Assembly: GCF_900101045.1 (NCBI RefSeq)
Contig: NZ_FNFN01000009.1
Location: forward strand, 124,001 to 188,000
Reading direction: 5' to 3'
DNA from: Nocardioides sp. YR527
Lineage (GTDB): Bacteria; Actinomycetota; Actinomycetes; Propionibacteriales; Nocardioidaceae
Length of the DNA: 64,000 bases
Of this stretch, positions 7,797 through 15,897 are shown piece after piece (the stretch's first letter is position 1; every line of letters starts with the position of its first letter). The notes under the pieces are model-generated. The model had not been told where the DNA came from, ran no database searches, and saw nothing but the letters and a program-made list of their open reading frames with translations. Position numbers and translations under genes: made by a program.

Positions 7797-9038
7797 GTGC
7801 GGGAGCCGTGGAACACCTTCGTCGAGGGCGACAACCTCGATGTGCTCCAGGCGCTCGCGAAGGCGGGGGAGAAGTTCGACCTGATCTACATCGACCCGCC
7901 CTACAACACCGGCAGCCTCTTCGCCTACCACGACGACCGTCGCGGGGAGGACGGCAAGCGGGCCGGCCGCCACGAGGCCTGGATCACGATGATGAGGCCC
8001 CGGCTGGAGGCGGCGCGCACCGTGATGTCGGAGCGCGCGGCGATCTACGTCTCCATCGACGACAACGAGGCCGCCCACCTGAAGGTCCTGATGGACGAGG
8101 TCTTCGAGGAGCGCAACCAGCTCGCGCAGATCGTGGTCAACCTCAACCCCAAGGGCCGCCAGCTCGGCAACGGGTTCGCCACCTCCCACGAGTATCTGCT
8201 GGTCTACGCCAAGGACGCCCGGGCCTGCGCCCTGGAGTCGAGCATCCCCGAGGCCGTCAACGAGCAGGACTTCCCGCTCGTCACCGACGACGGCCGTCAC
8301 TACCGGCGGCTGCCGCTGCGCAACACCAACAAGAAGTTCAACCCGGCGACCGCCCGGACGCTCCACTTCCCGGTGTGGGGAGACCCGGAGACCGGTCGCG
8401 TCGGCATCGAGCCGTTCGAGGGCGGCCAGGAGATCTGGCCGGTCTTCGGTGACGGCCGTCCCGCGGTCTGGCGGTGGAGCGCCCCGCTGATCGCGGCCCG
8501 TCCTGACGACCTGATGTGCCGTCGCGTACGCGGGAAGCTGGGGGAGCGCGTCGACGTCTACCAGCGCGACTGGCTCGCCCGCGACGCCTCCGGTGAGGCG
8601 AGGCGCAAGAAGCTCACCACGATCTGGATGGCCGAGGAGATCGGCTCGACCGATTCCGCCGTCGCGGAGCTGAAGTCCCTGGTGGGGCCGCTGTTCGAGT
8701 CGCCGAAGCCGACCGGCCTGATCCGGAGGATCCTGGCCACGATGCCCACCGACGCGCGGGTCCTCGACTTCTTCGCCGGCTCCGGCACCACCGGCCACGC
8801 GGTCGCGCTCGCCAACGTGGAGGACGGGGCGCGGCGTACGTGCTGGTCCGTCCAGATCGCCGAGACCACCCGGCCCGGCTCGAACGCGGCCAAGGCCGAT
8901 ATGGCGTACGTCTCCGACGTCACCCGCGCACGGCTGCGGGCCGTGGTCGCGGCCCACGGGAACGGCGGCGTGGAGGGGTTGGTCGAGCGCGACCTGGGTG
9001 AGCTTCTCGAGACAACTGGCGTGACGCGGGGCGCGTAG
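7797..9038 (+). CDS. Orphan DNA methyltransferase of the type III Mod (beta) class
   Basis: 413 residues from a GTG 11 bases after the lipoprotein stop. It transfers a methyl group from S-adenosylmethionine to an exocyclic amino group of DNA. The catalytic motif DPPYNTG is near the N-terminus (residues 33-39) and the AdoMet-binding FFAGSGTTGHA near the C-terminus (325-335), the order of the beta class. HEYLLVYAKD and the NTNKKFNP region are typical of type III Mod subunits. It is shorter than classical Mod proteins (usually 550-650 residues), so the target-recognition part is reduced. No Res subunit or endonuclease gene lies nearby, so it is probably solitary. Target sequence unknown. Confidence 0.88.
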   Translation: MREPWNTFVEGDNLDVLQALAKAGEKFDLIYIDPPYNTGSLFAYHDDRRGEDGKRAGRHEAWITMMRPRLEAARTVMSERAAIYVSIDDNEAAHLKVLMDEVFEERNQLAQIVVNLNPKGRQLGNGFATSHEYLLVYAKDARACALESSIPEAVNEQDFPLVTDDGRHYRRLPLRNTNKKFNPATARTLHFPVWGDPETGRVGIEPFEGGQEIWPVFGDGRPAVWRWSAPLIAARPDDLMCRRVRGKLGERVDVYQRDWLARDASGEARRKKLTTIWMAEEIGSTDSAVAELKSLVGPLFESPKPTGLIRRILATMPTDARVLDFFAGSGTTGHAVALANVEDGARRTCWSVQIAETTRPGSNAAKADMAYVSDVTRARLRAVVAAHGNGGVEGLVERDLGELLETTGVTRGA

Positions 9039-9056
9039 GAGGGCAGGATCGCGGCC

Positions 9057-9869
9057 ATGGCTCTCAGCGTCCCCCGCCTCCGGATCGGCTCGACCGAGAT
9101 CATCGCCCTCGCCGACGGTGAGGGCCCGTTCTTCTCCCCGCGCGCCGACGCCTTCCCTGGGGCGACGGCCGATCAATGGGCCGAGGTCGACCACTACGAT
9201 CCGGGCGCGGTCGATGCCGAGGGCCGCTGGCGTCTCCAGTTCCGTGCCTACGCGATCCGCGGCGACAAGGGCCTCACCGTCGTGGACGCCGGGATCGGTC
9301 CGGCCGACGGCCCGGCCGCCTCGTGGGCGCCGGTGCCCGGTGTGCTTCCTCGGTCGCTCGAGGCCGCGGGCATCGACCCGGACGAGGTCGACACGGTGGT
9401 GCTCACCCATCTGCACACCGACCACGTCGGCTGGGCGGTCGTGACCGAGGCCAACGGCCGCCGTCCCTACTTCCCGAACGCTGAATACCTGCTCCAGCGG
9501 GCCGAGTACGACGCCCTCGACGCGCTCAACCCCCAGCTTCGCGAGACCCTCACCGACCCGCTCGCAGCGGCTGGTCGGCTCCGGCTCCTCGACGGCGACA
9601 CACCCCTGCGGACCGGGCGTACGGTCGCCACGCCCGGTCATACGCCCGGGCATCAGAGCGTGCTGGTCGCCGAGGGGCGCGAGCTGGTGCTCGTCACTGG
9701 AGACCTCCTGGTGCACGCGCTGCAACTGCTCCACCCCGAGCTCGCCTACGCACACGAGATCGACCCTGAGGCGGCCAGGCACTCGAGAGAGCGCATGCTC
9801 AGCCGCGAAGCCGCCACCACGCTTCACCTGGCGACGCCGCATCTGACGGAGCCGTTCGTCTCGGCGTGA
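9057..9869 (+). CDS. Metallo-beta-lactamase-fold hydrolase
   Basis: 270 residues. The metal-binding signature HLHTDH is at residues 118-123 and GHTPGHQS supplies the next metal ligand, with VTGDLLVHA as the bridging Asp motif. No signal peptide is seen, so it acts in the cytoplasm. The long N-terminal stretch before the first His, with FRAYAIRGDKGLTVVDAG, fits the lactonase/glyoxalase-like subgroup. The substrate cannot be told from sequence. It follows the methyltransferase by 18 bases and may be cotranscribed with it. Confidence 0.88.
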   Translation: MALSVPRLRIGSTEIIALADGEGPFFSPRADAFPGATADQWAEVDHYDPGAVDAEGRWRLQFRAYAIRGDKGLTVVDAGIGPADGPAASWAPVPGVLPRSLEAAGIDPDEVDTVVLTHLHTDHVGWAVVTEANGRRPYFPNAEYLLQRAEYDALDALNPQLRETLTDPLAAAGRLRLLDGDTPLRTGRTVATPGHTPGHQSVLVAEGRELVLVTGDLLVHALQLLHPELAYAHEIDPEAARHSRERMLSREAATTLHLATPHLTEPFVSA

Positions 9870-9979
9870 TCGCGCCACTGGGGTGAATTTCTCGAAACAT
9901 CTGGTAACCCCGTTACACGGAGTGCGTAAAAAGGGGCATCGTGAGGGGGCGACAGAACACCTCACCTCGGGAGACCCCC

Positions 9980-10630
9980 ATGAAACTCCGTGGCCTGTTC
10001 ATCCTCGCCTGCGGCGCCCTGGTGCCGCTCACGATTCCGACGGCAGCCAACGCTGCGTCCTACTCCGGAACCCTCACCTCGGCGATCTCGTCCCTGACGG
10101 TCGCCTCCGAGAACCGCACCGGCTACAGCCGTGACCTCTTCCAGCACTGGATCGACGCCGACGGCGACGGCTGCAGCACCCGCAACGAGGTGCTGATCGC
10201 GGAGGCCGAGGAGGCCCCCACGGTCGGCTCCAGCTGCTCGCTCTCGGGTGGCCGCTGGTACTCCTACTACGACGGCGTCTCCTGGACCGCCACCAGCGAC
10301 ATCGACATCGATCACATGGTCCCGCTCGCCGAGGCCTGGGACTCCGGGGCCCGCACCTGGACCTCGACCGAGCGCCGGGACTACGCCAACGACCTCGGCT
10401 ACTACGGCTCCCTGGTCGGCGTCACCGACAACGAGAACCAGGAGAAGTCCGACGCCGACCCCGCCGAGTGGATGCCCGACCTGCAGAAGTGCCGCTACCT
10501 GAAGGAGTACGTCTCGGTGAAGATCCGCTGGCGCCTCTCCGTCGACAGCACCGAGAAGTCCGCCCTCACCAACCTCACCTCCGCCAACGGCTGCGGCAGC
10601 CAGACCGTCTCGGTGACCCTCGCCCGCTGA
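9980..10630 (+). CDS. Secreted HNH nuclease (DUF1524/GmrSD C-terminal-like)
   Basis: 216 residues with a signal peptide (KLRGLFILACGALVPLTIPT then ANA cleavage site). The HNH core is DIDHMVPLAEAWDSGA, with catalytic His112, followed by the Asn-rich TDNENQEKSDADP and a final helix. ASENRTGYSRDLFQHWIDAD and GCSTRNEVL are typical of the exported actinobacterial branch. It likely degrades extracellular DNA for nutrients. GGGAG lies upstream of the chosen ATG; a longer frame from 9941 would hide the signal peptide. The following gap carries repeat family R2. Confidence 0.9.
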   Translation: MKLRGLFILACGALVPLTIPTAANAASYSGTLTSAISSLTVASENRTGYSRDLFQHWIDADGDGCSTRNEVLIAEAEEAPTVGSSCSLSGGRWYSYYDGVSWTATSDIDIDHMVPLAEAWDSGARTWTSTERRDYANDLGYYGSLVGVTDNENQEKSDADPAEWMPDLQKCRYLKEYVSVKIRWRLSVDSTEKSALTNLTSANGCGSQTVSVTLAR

Positions 10631-10639
10631 CCCGCCCCG

Positions 10640-10731
10640 CCGAGACGTCACCCGCGTCGGCCGAGTGGGCGCCCCCATGCCCACTCGACCGACGCGGCTG
10701 ACTTCTCGGCCGGCGGGAGTGACGCCTCGGC
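10640..10731. repeat. Palindromic repeat family R2, copy 2
   Basis: The gap between the nuclease gene and the next gene holds GCGTCGGCCGAGTGGGC and GCCCACTCGACCGACGC flanking an eight-base loop, with outer CCGAGACGTCAC and TGACTTCTCGGC, then an extra TGACGCCTCGGC. It matches copies at 6469-6560 and 62745-62857 in order and orientation. Confidence 0.8.
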
Positions 10732-10759
10732 GGGGGTTGGGGCCGATAGGATCTCGGGC

Positions 10760-11875
10760 ATGGCGTTCTCTGCTCCGCGACTGACTCGCGAGCAGGTCGA
10801 TTCCGACGTACGTCGCCGCTTGGCGCGACTGAAGTCGAAGCGCTGGCACGTGCTGCAGGCCGCCGGGGCAGCCGGGGCGGCCTGGTTCATCGCGGCGACC
10901 CTGCTCGGCCACGTGCAACCCGTCTTCGCGCCGATCGCCGCGGTCGTCAGCCTCGGCACCTCCTACGGCCAGCGGCTGCGGCGAGTGACCGAGGTGACCA
11001 TCGGGGTGGCGCTCGGGGTCTTCCTGGGCGACATCGTGGTGCAGGTCATCGGCGAGGGTGCCTGGCAGATGACCCTCGTGGTGGCGATGGCCATGGCCGT
11101 CGGGATCTTCATCTCCTCGGGTCAGGTCTTCCGCAACCAGGCCGCGGTGCAGTCGATCTTCGTGATGGGCCTGTTGCCGACGCCGGGCGCGGCGTTCACG
11201 CGCTGGACCGACGCGCTGATCGGCGGCGCGGTCGCGCTGGTGGCCGCCTCGATCGTGCCCGCCGCGCCGCTGCGTCGGCCCGGTGAGCAGGCGGCCGTGG
11301 TCGCCAAGAAGATCGCCTCGCTGCTGCGCGCCGCCGGCCAGGTGATGCTGGACGCGGACGCGGTCTACGGGCTCAAGGTGCTCGCCGACGCGCGCGCCAC
11401 CGACCCGCTCATCCGCGAGCTGCAGGACGCCTCCGACGAGGGCATGTCGGTGCTGGCCGTCTCGCCGTTCCGGTTCCGACATCGCAGCCACGTACACCGG
11501 ATGGCCGAGCTCGTCGAGCCGCTCGACCGCGCGCTGCGCAGCACCCGGGTGCTGGTGCGGCGGACGGCGGTGTCCGCCTACCGCGGCGATGTCGTGCCGG
11601 AGAGCTACTACCAGCTCGCCTTCGGGCTCGCCGACGCCGTCGACGTCGTCGAGGCCGAGCTCGCCGCCGGCCTCGGCCCGGACGGACTGAGCCAGGAGGC
11701 CAGGTCGGTGCTGCTCGCGGTCGGCGAGCACTCGGCCGAGGTGGAGCGTACGGAATCGCTCAACGCCGAGGTCATCCTCGTCCAGATCAGGTCGATCATC
11801 GTCGACCTGCTCGGGGTCACCGGGATGGGGCAGTTCGAGGCGACCGACGCCCTGCCGCCGCTGCCGTCGCGCTGA
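10760..11875 (+). CDS. FUSC-family (aromatic acid exporter-like) membrane protein
   Basis: 371 residues. Several hydrophobic segments between residues about 33 and 170 (AAGAAGAAWFIAATLLG, VTIGVALGVFLGDIVVQVIG, MTLVVAMAMAVGIFISSG, ALIGGAVALVAASIVPAAP) are followed by a long helical cytoplasmic part, the layout of half-length FUSC/ArAE proteins. Such proteins are thought to export aromatic acids or related compounds, but the substrate here is unknown. The gene is convergent with the carboxylate-amine ligase gene and shares a terminator hairpin with it. Confidence 0.83.
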   Translation: MAFSAPRLTREQVDSDVRRRLARLKSKRWHVLQAAGAAGAAWFIAATLLGHVQPVFAPIAAVVSLGTSYGQRLRRVTEVTIGVALGVFLGDIVVQVIGEGAWQMTLVVAMAMAVGIFISSGQVFRNQAAVQSIFVMGLLPTPGAAFTRWTDALIGGAVALVAASIVPAAPLRRPGEQAAVVAKKIASLLRAAGQVMLDADAVYGLKVLADARATDPLIRELQDASDEGMSVLAVSPFRFRHRSHVHRMAELVEPLDRALRSTRVLVRRTAVSAYRGDVVPESYYQLAFGLADAVDVVEAELAAGLGPDGLSQEARSVLLAVGEHSAEVERTESLNAEVILVQIRSIIVDLLGVTGMGQFEATDALPPLPSR

Positions 11876-11965
11876 ATGTTCACCGAGGTAACTCGGTGAA
11901 CGCGTACTCCCCTCGGGGAACTCCACGAGGGAAGCGACGGTCTACCGAGTCACCTCGGTGAACAT
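11876..11965. terminator. Nested inverted repeat between convergent genes
   Basis: Outer arms 11876-11897 (ATGTTCACCGAGGTAACTCG...) and 11944-11965 (ACCGAGTCACCTCGGTGAAC...) match with a single mismatch over 22 bases. Each arm is itself nearly palindromic (GTTCACCGAG/CTCGGTGAAC), so the DNA can fold as one long hairpin or two small ones. Lying between convergent stop codons, it is best read as a bidirectional terminator. Confidence 0.7.
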
Positions 11966-11973
11966 CCACCACG

Positions 11974-13101
11974 CTAGAGCGACCCGCGCAGGTCGCGTAC
12001 GACCGAGTCGACGACCGCGACCAGATCGCCCTCGGTGGAGGCAGCGATGGCGCGTTGTCGCTGGTAGGAGGCACCCTTGTGAATGATGTCGTGCACGCCG
12101 GCGAGCTCCTTCTCGCAGCCCAGTCGGGCGGCCACCGGCTCCAGGCGCACCAGTAGATCGGCGAGGTCCTCGGTGACCAGTCGCTCCTCGGAGGCGTCGT
12201 TGAGGATCACGATCGCGTCGAGGCCGTAGCGCGCGGCGCGCCACTTGTTCTCCTGGACGTGCCACGGCGGCATCGTCGCGATCGGCTCGCCGGCCGCCAC
12301 CCGGGAGTCCAGGTCGACGCAGAGACAGTGGGCCAGGGCGGCGATCGCGGCCAGCTCCTGGACCGTGGAGACCCCGTCGCAGATCCGGTTCTCGATGGTG
12401 CCGATCCGGGGCGAGGGCCGGATGTCCCACCGGATCTCGGAGATGTCCTCGATCACGCCGGTGACCGTCTGGTCCGAGACGTACGCCTCGAACTCCTGCC
12501 ACGTCGCGAACTGGAACGGCAGCCCGGCGGTCGGCAGCTGCTGGAACATCAGCGCCCGGTTGGAGGCGTAGCCGGTGTCCACGCCCGCCCAGATCGGTGA
12601 GGAGGCCGACAGCGCCTGGAAGTGGGGGTAGTAGGTCAGCAGCCCGTTGAGGACCGGGAGCAGCCGGTCCCGCTCCGGCATCCCGACGTGCACGTGCACG
12701 CCCCAGATCAGCATCTGTCGCCCCCACCACTGGGTGCGGTTGATCAGCTCCTCGTAGCGATGCCCCGCAGACAGCTCCTGAGTGGTCCAGGACGCGAACG
12801 GGTGGGTCCCGGCGCCGAAGAGATCTACGCCGAGATCGTCACCGGCACGGACCACGCCGACGGTCGTCTCGCGGATCTGGTCCATGGCCTCCTCGACCGT
12901 CTCGCAGACCCCGGTGACGACCTCGACGGTGTTGCGCAGCAGCTCCTTGTGGATCCGGCCGGGATGGGGGACCCGGGGCTTGGCCCGGGCGAAGAGATGG
13001 TCCGCGACGTTGACCAGATCCCTGGTTTCGCGGTCGACGAGCGCAAGCTCCCACTCGACGCCGAGCGTCGGCCGGGGGGAGGGGTGGAAGTCGATCCGCA
13101 T
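11974..13101 (-). CDS. YbdK-type carboxylate-amine ligase (glutamate-cysteine ligase family 2)
   Basis: 375 residues starting MRIDFHPSPRPTLGVEWELA. The start of the fold with GVEWELAL, and GVHVHVGM and IENRICDG further on, are the ATP-grasp-like glutamine-synthetase-fold motifs of the GCS2/YbdK family. Members join glutamate to cysteine weakly or another amine; the true substrate of most YbdK proteins is unknown. The ATG at 13101 is chosen because residues upstream in the open frame are non-protein-like. Divergent from the ThrE-like gene, 76 bases apart. Confidence 0.88.
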   Translation of the reverse strand: MRIDFHPSPRPTLGVEWELALVDRETRDLVNVADHLFARAKPRVPHPGRIHKELLRNTVEVVTGVCETVEEAMDQIRETTVGVVRAGDDLGVDLFGAGTHPFASWTTQELSAGHRYEELINRTQWWGRQMLIWGVHVHVGMPERDRLLPVLNGLLTYYPHFQALSASSPIWAGVDTGYASNRALMFQQLPTAGLPFQFATWQEFEAYVSDQTVTGVIEDISEIRWDIRPSPRIGTIENRICDGVSTVQELAAIAALAHCLCVDLDSRVAAGEPIATMPPWHVQENKWRAARYGLDAIVILNDASEERLVTEDLADLLVRLEPVAARLGCEKELAGVHDIIHKGASYQRQRAIAASTEGDLVAVVDSVVRDLRGSL

Positions 13102-13177
13102 GTATCGAGCGTTCCTTGCACGGGGCCGTTTGTCGAGCATCCCCCATGCCTGTCGTTCACCTGCTTGATGGCACCCT

Positions 13178-14527
13178 GTGACGGTGGACGCGCGCGAGGT
13201 GAACCTGACTCTGGACTTCTGCCTCCGCGTCGGTGAGCTACTGATCTCCACCGGCGCCGGGGCCGCTGACGTGACCGCGACGATGAGGTCGCTCTCGCAG
13301 CATCTCGGGCTCCGCGGAGCCGAGGTCGACGTCACCTACACCAGTCTCTCGATGAGCTATCAGGCCGATCCCGAGGCGATCCCGGTCCACACCACCCGCC
13401 AGGTCAAGAACCGCACGATCGACTACGACCACCTCACCGCCGTGGACCACCTGGTCCGCCAGGTCGTACGCGACGAGGTCGACCTCCAGGGCGCCCGGAT
13501 CGCGCTGGGTCGCATCATCTCCGGCGGCCACCGCCGGCCGCGCTGGGCGGTCACCCTCGGCATGGCGGTGATGGCCGCCGCGTTCACCGTCTACGTCGGC
13601 GGTGAGCCCGCCGTCGTCGTCCTCGCCTTCATCTCCGGCGCGGCGATCGACCAGCTGCAGCATCTCCTCCACCGCCGCTGGCGGCTGCCGCTCTTCTACC
13701 TGCAGGTCGCCGGCGCGGGCCTGGCCACCCTGCTCGCCGTTCTCGCCGCGGCGCTGCCGCCGGACCTGGACGTCTCCACCTCGATCACGGCCAACATCAC
13801 CGTGATGCTGGCCGGGATCAGCTTCATGGGTGCTCTTCAGGACGCCCTGACCGGGTTCCATGTCACCGCCAGCGCGCGGATCATGGAGGCGTTGGTTTCC
13901 ACGGCGGGGATCATCGCCGGAGTCACTGGCGGCCTCGTCTTCGCGGGCGCCGTCGGGGTTCCGATCCACGGAGCGGTCTCGGGTGGAGTCACCTCGCTGC
14001 AGTCGATCACCCTTGCCACCGTCGGCGGGGCGATCGGCGCCGCGGCCTTCGCCTACGCGGCGTACGCCCCCAAGCGGACGCTGATCCCGATCGCGGTCAT
14101 CGCCGGCATCGCGGTGGTGCTGTCGATCGTCGTGCCCGGCGACGTCGGACGTACGTGGCGGGTGGCCGTGGCCGCTCTCTTCATCGGTCTGGTCGCCTAC
14201 TCGGTCGCCACCCGGCTGAAGGTGCCGCCGCTGGTCGTCGTGGTCTCGTCAGTCGTGCCGTTCCTGCCCGGCTACTCGATCTACCGCGGACTCACGATGC
14301 TCGCCCAGGAGACGCCGGCGACCACCTCGGTCGGCCTGGTCGCCCTCTTCACCGCGGCGTCGGTCGCGCTCGCCCTCGCCTCCGGCGTCTACCTGGGCGA
14401 GTTCATCGCCCAGCCGCTCAGTCGCCGGTCGTGGCGGATCGAGACACGCCTGTCGGGGCCGCGCCTGGTCGGTCCGCTGCGGAAGGACCGGGCCACCCCG
14501 GTGCCTGTCGCCGAGACCGACTCATAG
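13178..14527 (+). CDS. thrE: ThrE-type threonine/serine exporter
   Basis: 449 residues from a GTG. The N-terminal about 120 residues are the soluble ThrE domain (LTLDFCLRVGELLISTGAGA, TSLSMSYQAD), and about ten hydrophobic segments follow (for example VTLGMAVMAAAFTVYVGG, GLATLLAVLAAALPP, LIPIAVIAGIAVVLSIVVPG, VVVSSVVPFLPGYSIYRGL). Proteins of this family export threonine and serine across the membrane. The stop codon abuts and overlaps the end of the converging DUF402 gene. Confidence 0.9.
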   Translation: MTVDAREVNLTLDFCLRVGELLISTGAGAADVTATMRSLSQHLGLRGAEVDVTYTSLSMSYQADPEAIPVHTTRQVKNRTIDYDHLTAVDHLVRQVVRDEVDLQGARIALGRIISGGHRRPRWAVTLGMAVMAAAFTVYVGGEPAVVVLAFISGAAIDQLQHLLHRRWRLPLFYLQVAGAGLATLLAVLAAALPPDLDVSTSITANITVMLAGISFMGALQDALTGFHVTASARIMEALVSTAGIIAGVTGGLVFAGAVGVPIHGAVSGGVTSLQSITLATVGGAIGAAAFAYAAYAPKRTLIPIAVIAGIAVVLSIVVPGDVGRTWRVAVAALFIGLVAYSVATRLKVPPLVVVVSSVVPFLPGYSIYRGLTMLAQETPATTSVGLVALFTAASVALALASGVYLGEFIAQPLSRRSWRIETRLSGPRLVGPLRKDRATPVPVAETDS

Positions 14528-15046
14528 GCCGCCCAGCACCTCGAACCAGCGCTCGGGGGTCGTGTCGTACGGCGCCTGGCTCTCCTTGACCGCGAGGAAG
14601 ACGCGCTCGGCGGAGCCCTCGGTCATGGAGATGATCTCGGGCGGGTAGCCGTACTCGAGCTGGTGGTGCTCGAACTCGTCCTCGTCGTCGATGTAGACCG
14701 AGCCGTCGAACTTCTTCACCACGTCGAGGTCCAGGTCGATGCAGGTGACCGTCGAGTCCTGCCACACTGGCGGGGTGCACATGTCGACATATATCTGCGA
14801 GCTCACCCGGTCGTTGGGCCGGTTGAACGCCGGGAAGTGGGCCGCGTCGTGGTGGGGGACCAGGCTGACCGACTCCCAGTCGGCGACCCAGCCACGACCG
14901 GGGCGGGCGAACTCGGTGCCGATCGGGTGGCCGATCCACTCGCCGTGCTCGTCCTCGCCGAGGTAGAGGCCCGTGAAGGACCAATGCGGCCGGCCACCCC
15001 ATTTCGTGAACTCGACACGAACAGGGTGACCGGCCTCGAAGCGCAT
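14522..15046 (-). CDS. DUF402 (FomD-like) protein
   Basis: 174 residues. The motif KKFDGSVYIDDEDEFEHHQL and the preceding CIDLDLDVV give the acidic cluster of the DUF402 barrel, which in FomD and related proteins binds divalent metal and hydrolyses nucleotide or nucleoside-diphosphate-type substrates. LEYGYPPEI is also conserved in the family. Start at the ATG 15046; the next gene on the same strand ends 15 bases upstream (15061), so this may be the last gene of the operon read from 17417. Its end overlaps thrE by six bases. Confidence 0.82.
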   Translation of the reverse strand: MRFEAGHPVRVEFTKWGGRPHWSFTGLYLGEDEHGEWIGHPIGTEFARPGRGWVADWESVSLVPHHDAAHFPAFNRPNDRVSSQIYVDMCTPPVWQDSTVTCIDLDLDVVKKFDGSVYIDDEDEFEHHQLEYGYPPEIISMTEGSAERVFLAVKESQAPYDTTPERWFEVLGGL

Positions 15047-15060
15047 GGCGTCAGTCTGCC

Positions 15061-15897
15061 TCAGCCCTGCTTCTTCGGCATCACGTACTTGGCCCCCAGG
15101 GCGATGAGGTCCTGGTAGCGCGAGCCGGTGAACTTGCCGAAGTTGTGGATCACGTGGGCGTCGAGGCCGACCAGTACGCGGGCCTGCTTCTTCTCGATGC
15201 CCTTGACGATGATCTCGGCGGCGCGCGCCGGCTCCATCTTGGCGAGCTTCTCGTCGAAGAACTTCGCGGTCGCGGCCTGGTCGTCCTTGGCCGAGACGCG
15301 GGCGCTGCGGGCGACCGCGGTCTTGATGCCGCCGGGGTGGACCGAGGTGACGCCGACCTTGTGGCCGTCGATCAGCATCTCCTCGCGCAGCGCCTCGGTG
15401 AAACCGCGCACCGCGTACTTCGCAGCGTTGTAGAAGGCCTGGTCGGGCATCGAGACCAGCCCGAAGAGCGAGGAGATGTTCACGATGTGCCCGTCGCCGG
15501 ACTCGATCAGAGCCGGGAGGAAGAACTTCGTGCCGTGCACGACGCCCCACCAGTCGATGCCGATGATCCAGTCGATGTCCTCCCAGTCGAGGTCGTTGAC
15601 CCGACCCGACAGCGCGACGCCGGCGTTGTTGATCACCAGGTTGACCTGGCCGAAGTGAGCGATCACGCCCTCGGCGTACGTCTTGAAGGCCTCGCGGTCG
15701 GCGACGTCGAGAAGGTCCGACTTGATCTCGCGGGCGCCGGCCTGCTTGGCGAGCTCCACGGTCTCAGCCAGGCCGGCCTCGTTGACGTCGGAGAGCGCCA
15801 GCCGGGCGCCACGGCCGGCGAGGTTGACCGCGAGGGCGCGGCCGATCCCGGAGCCGGCTCCGGTGAGTACGACTACCTTGTCGTCGAAGGACTTCAT
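15061..15897 (-). CDS. Short-chain dehydrogenase/reductase next to a Baeyer-Villiger-type monooxygenase
   Basis: 278 residues, classical SDR fold. The cofactor motif GAGSGIG is at residues 13-19, INNAG at about 90, the catalytic Ser in HIVNISSLFG and YNAAK as Tyr-x3-Lys. The Asp at the end of strand two (LALSDVNEAG) suggests NAD rather than NADP. Its ATG overlaps the stop of the monooxygenase gene (ATGA), so the two are translationally coupled; a dehydrogenase making the ketone for a Baeyer-Villiger enzyme is a common pairing. The exact alcohol substrate is unknown. Confidence 0.9.
   Translation of the reverse strand: MKSFDDKVVVLTGAGSGIGRALAVNLAGRGARLALSDVNEAGLAETVELAKQAGAREIKSDLLDVADREAFKTYAEGVIAHFGQVNLVINNAGVALSGRVNDLDWEDIDWIIGIDWWGVVHGTKFFLPALIESGDGHIVNISSLFGLVSMPDQAFYNAAKYAVRGFTEALREEMLIDGHKVGVTSVHPGGIKTAVARSARVSAKDDQAATAKFFDEKLAKMEPARAAEIIVKGIEKKQARVLVGLDAHVIHNFGKFTGSRYQDLIALGAKYVMPKKQG

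Noticed and set aside
7797..9038. Complete type III restriction-modification system
   Set aside because: No Res helicase/endonuclease gene lies on either side; the neighbours are a lipoprotein and a metallohydrolase.
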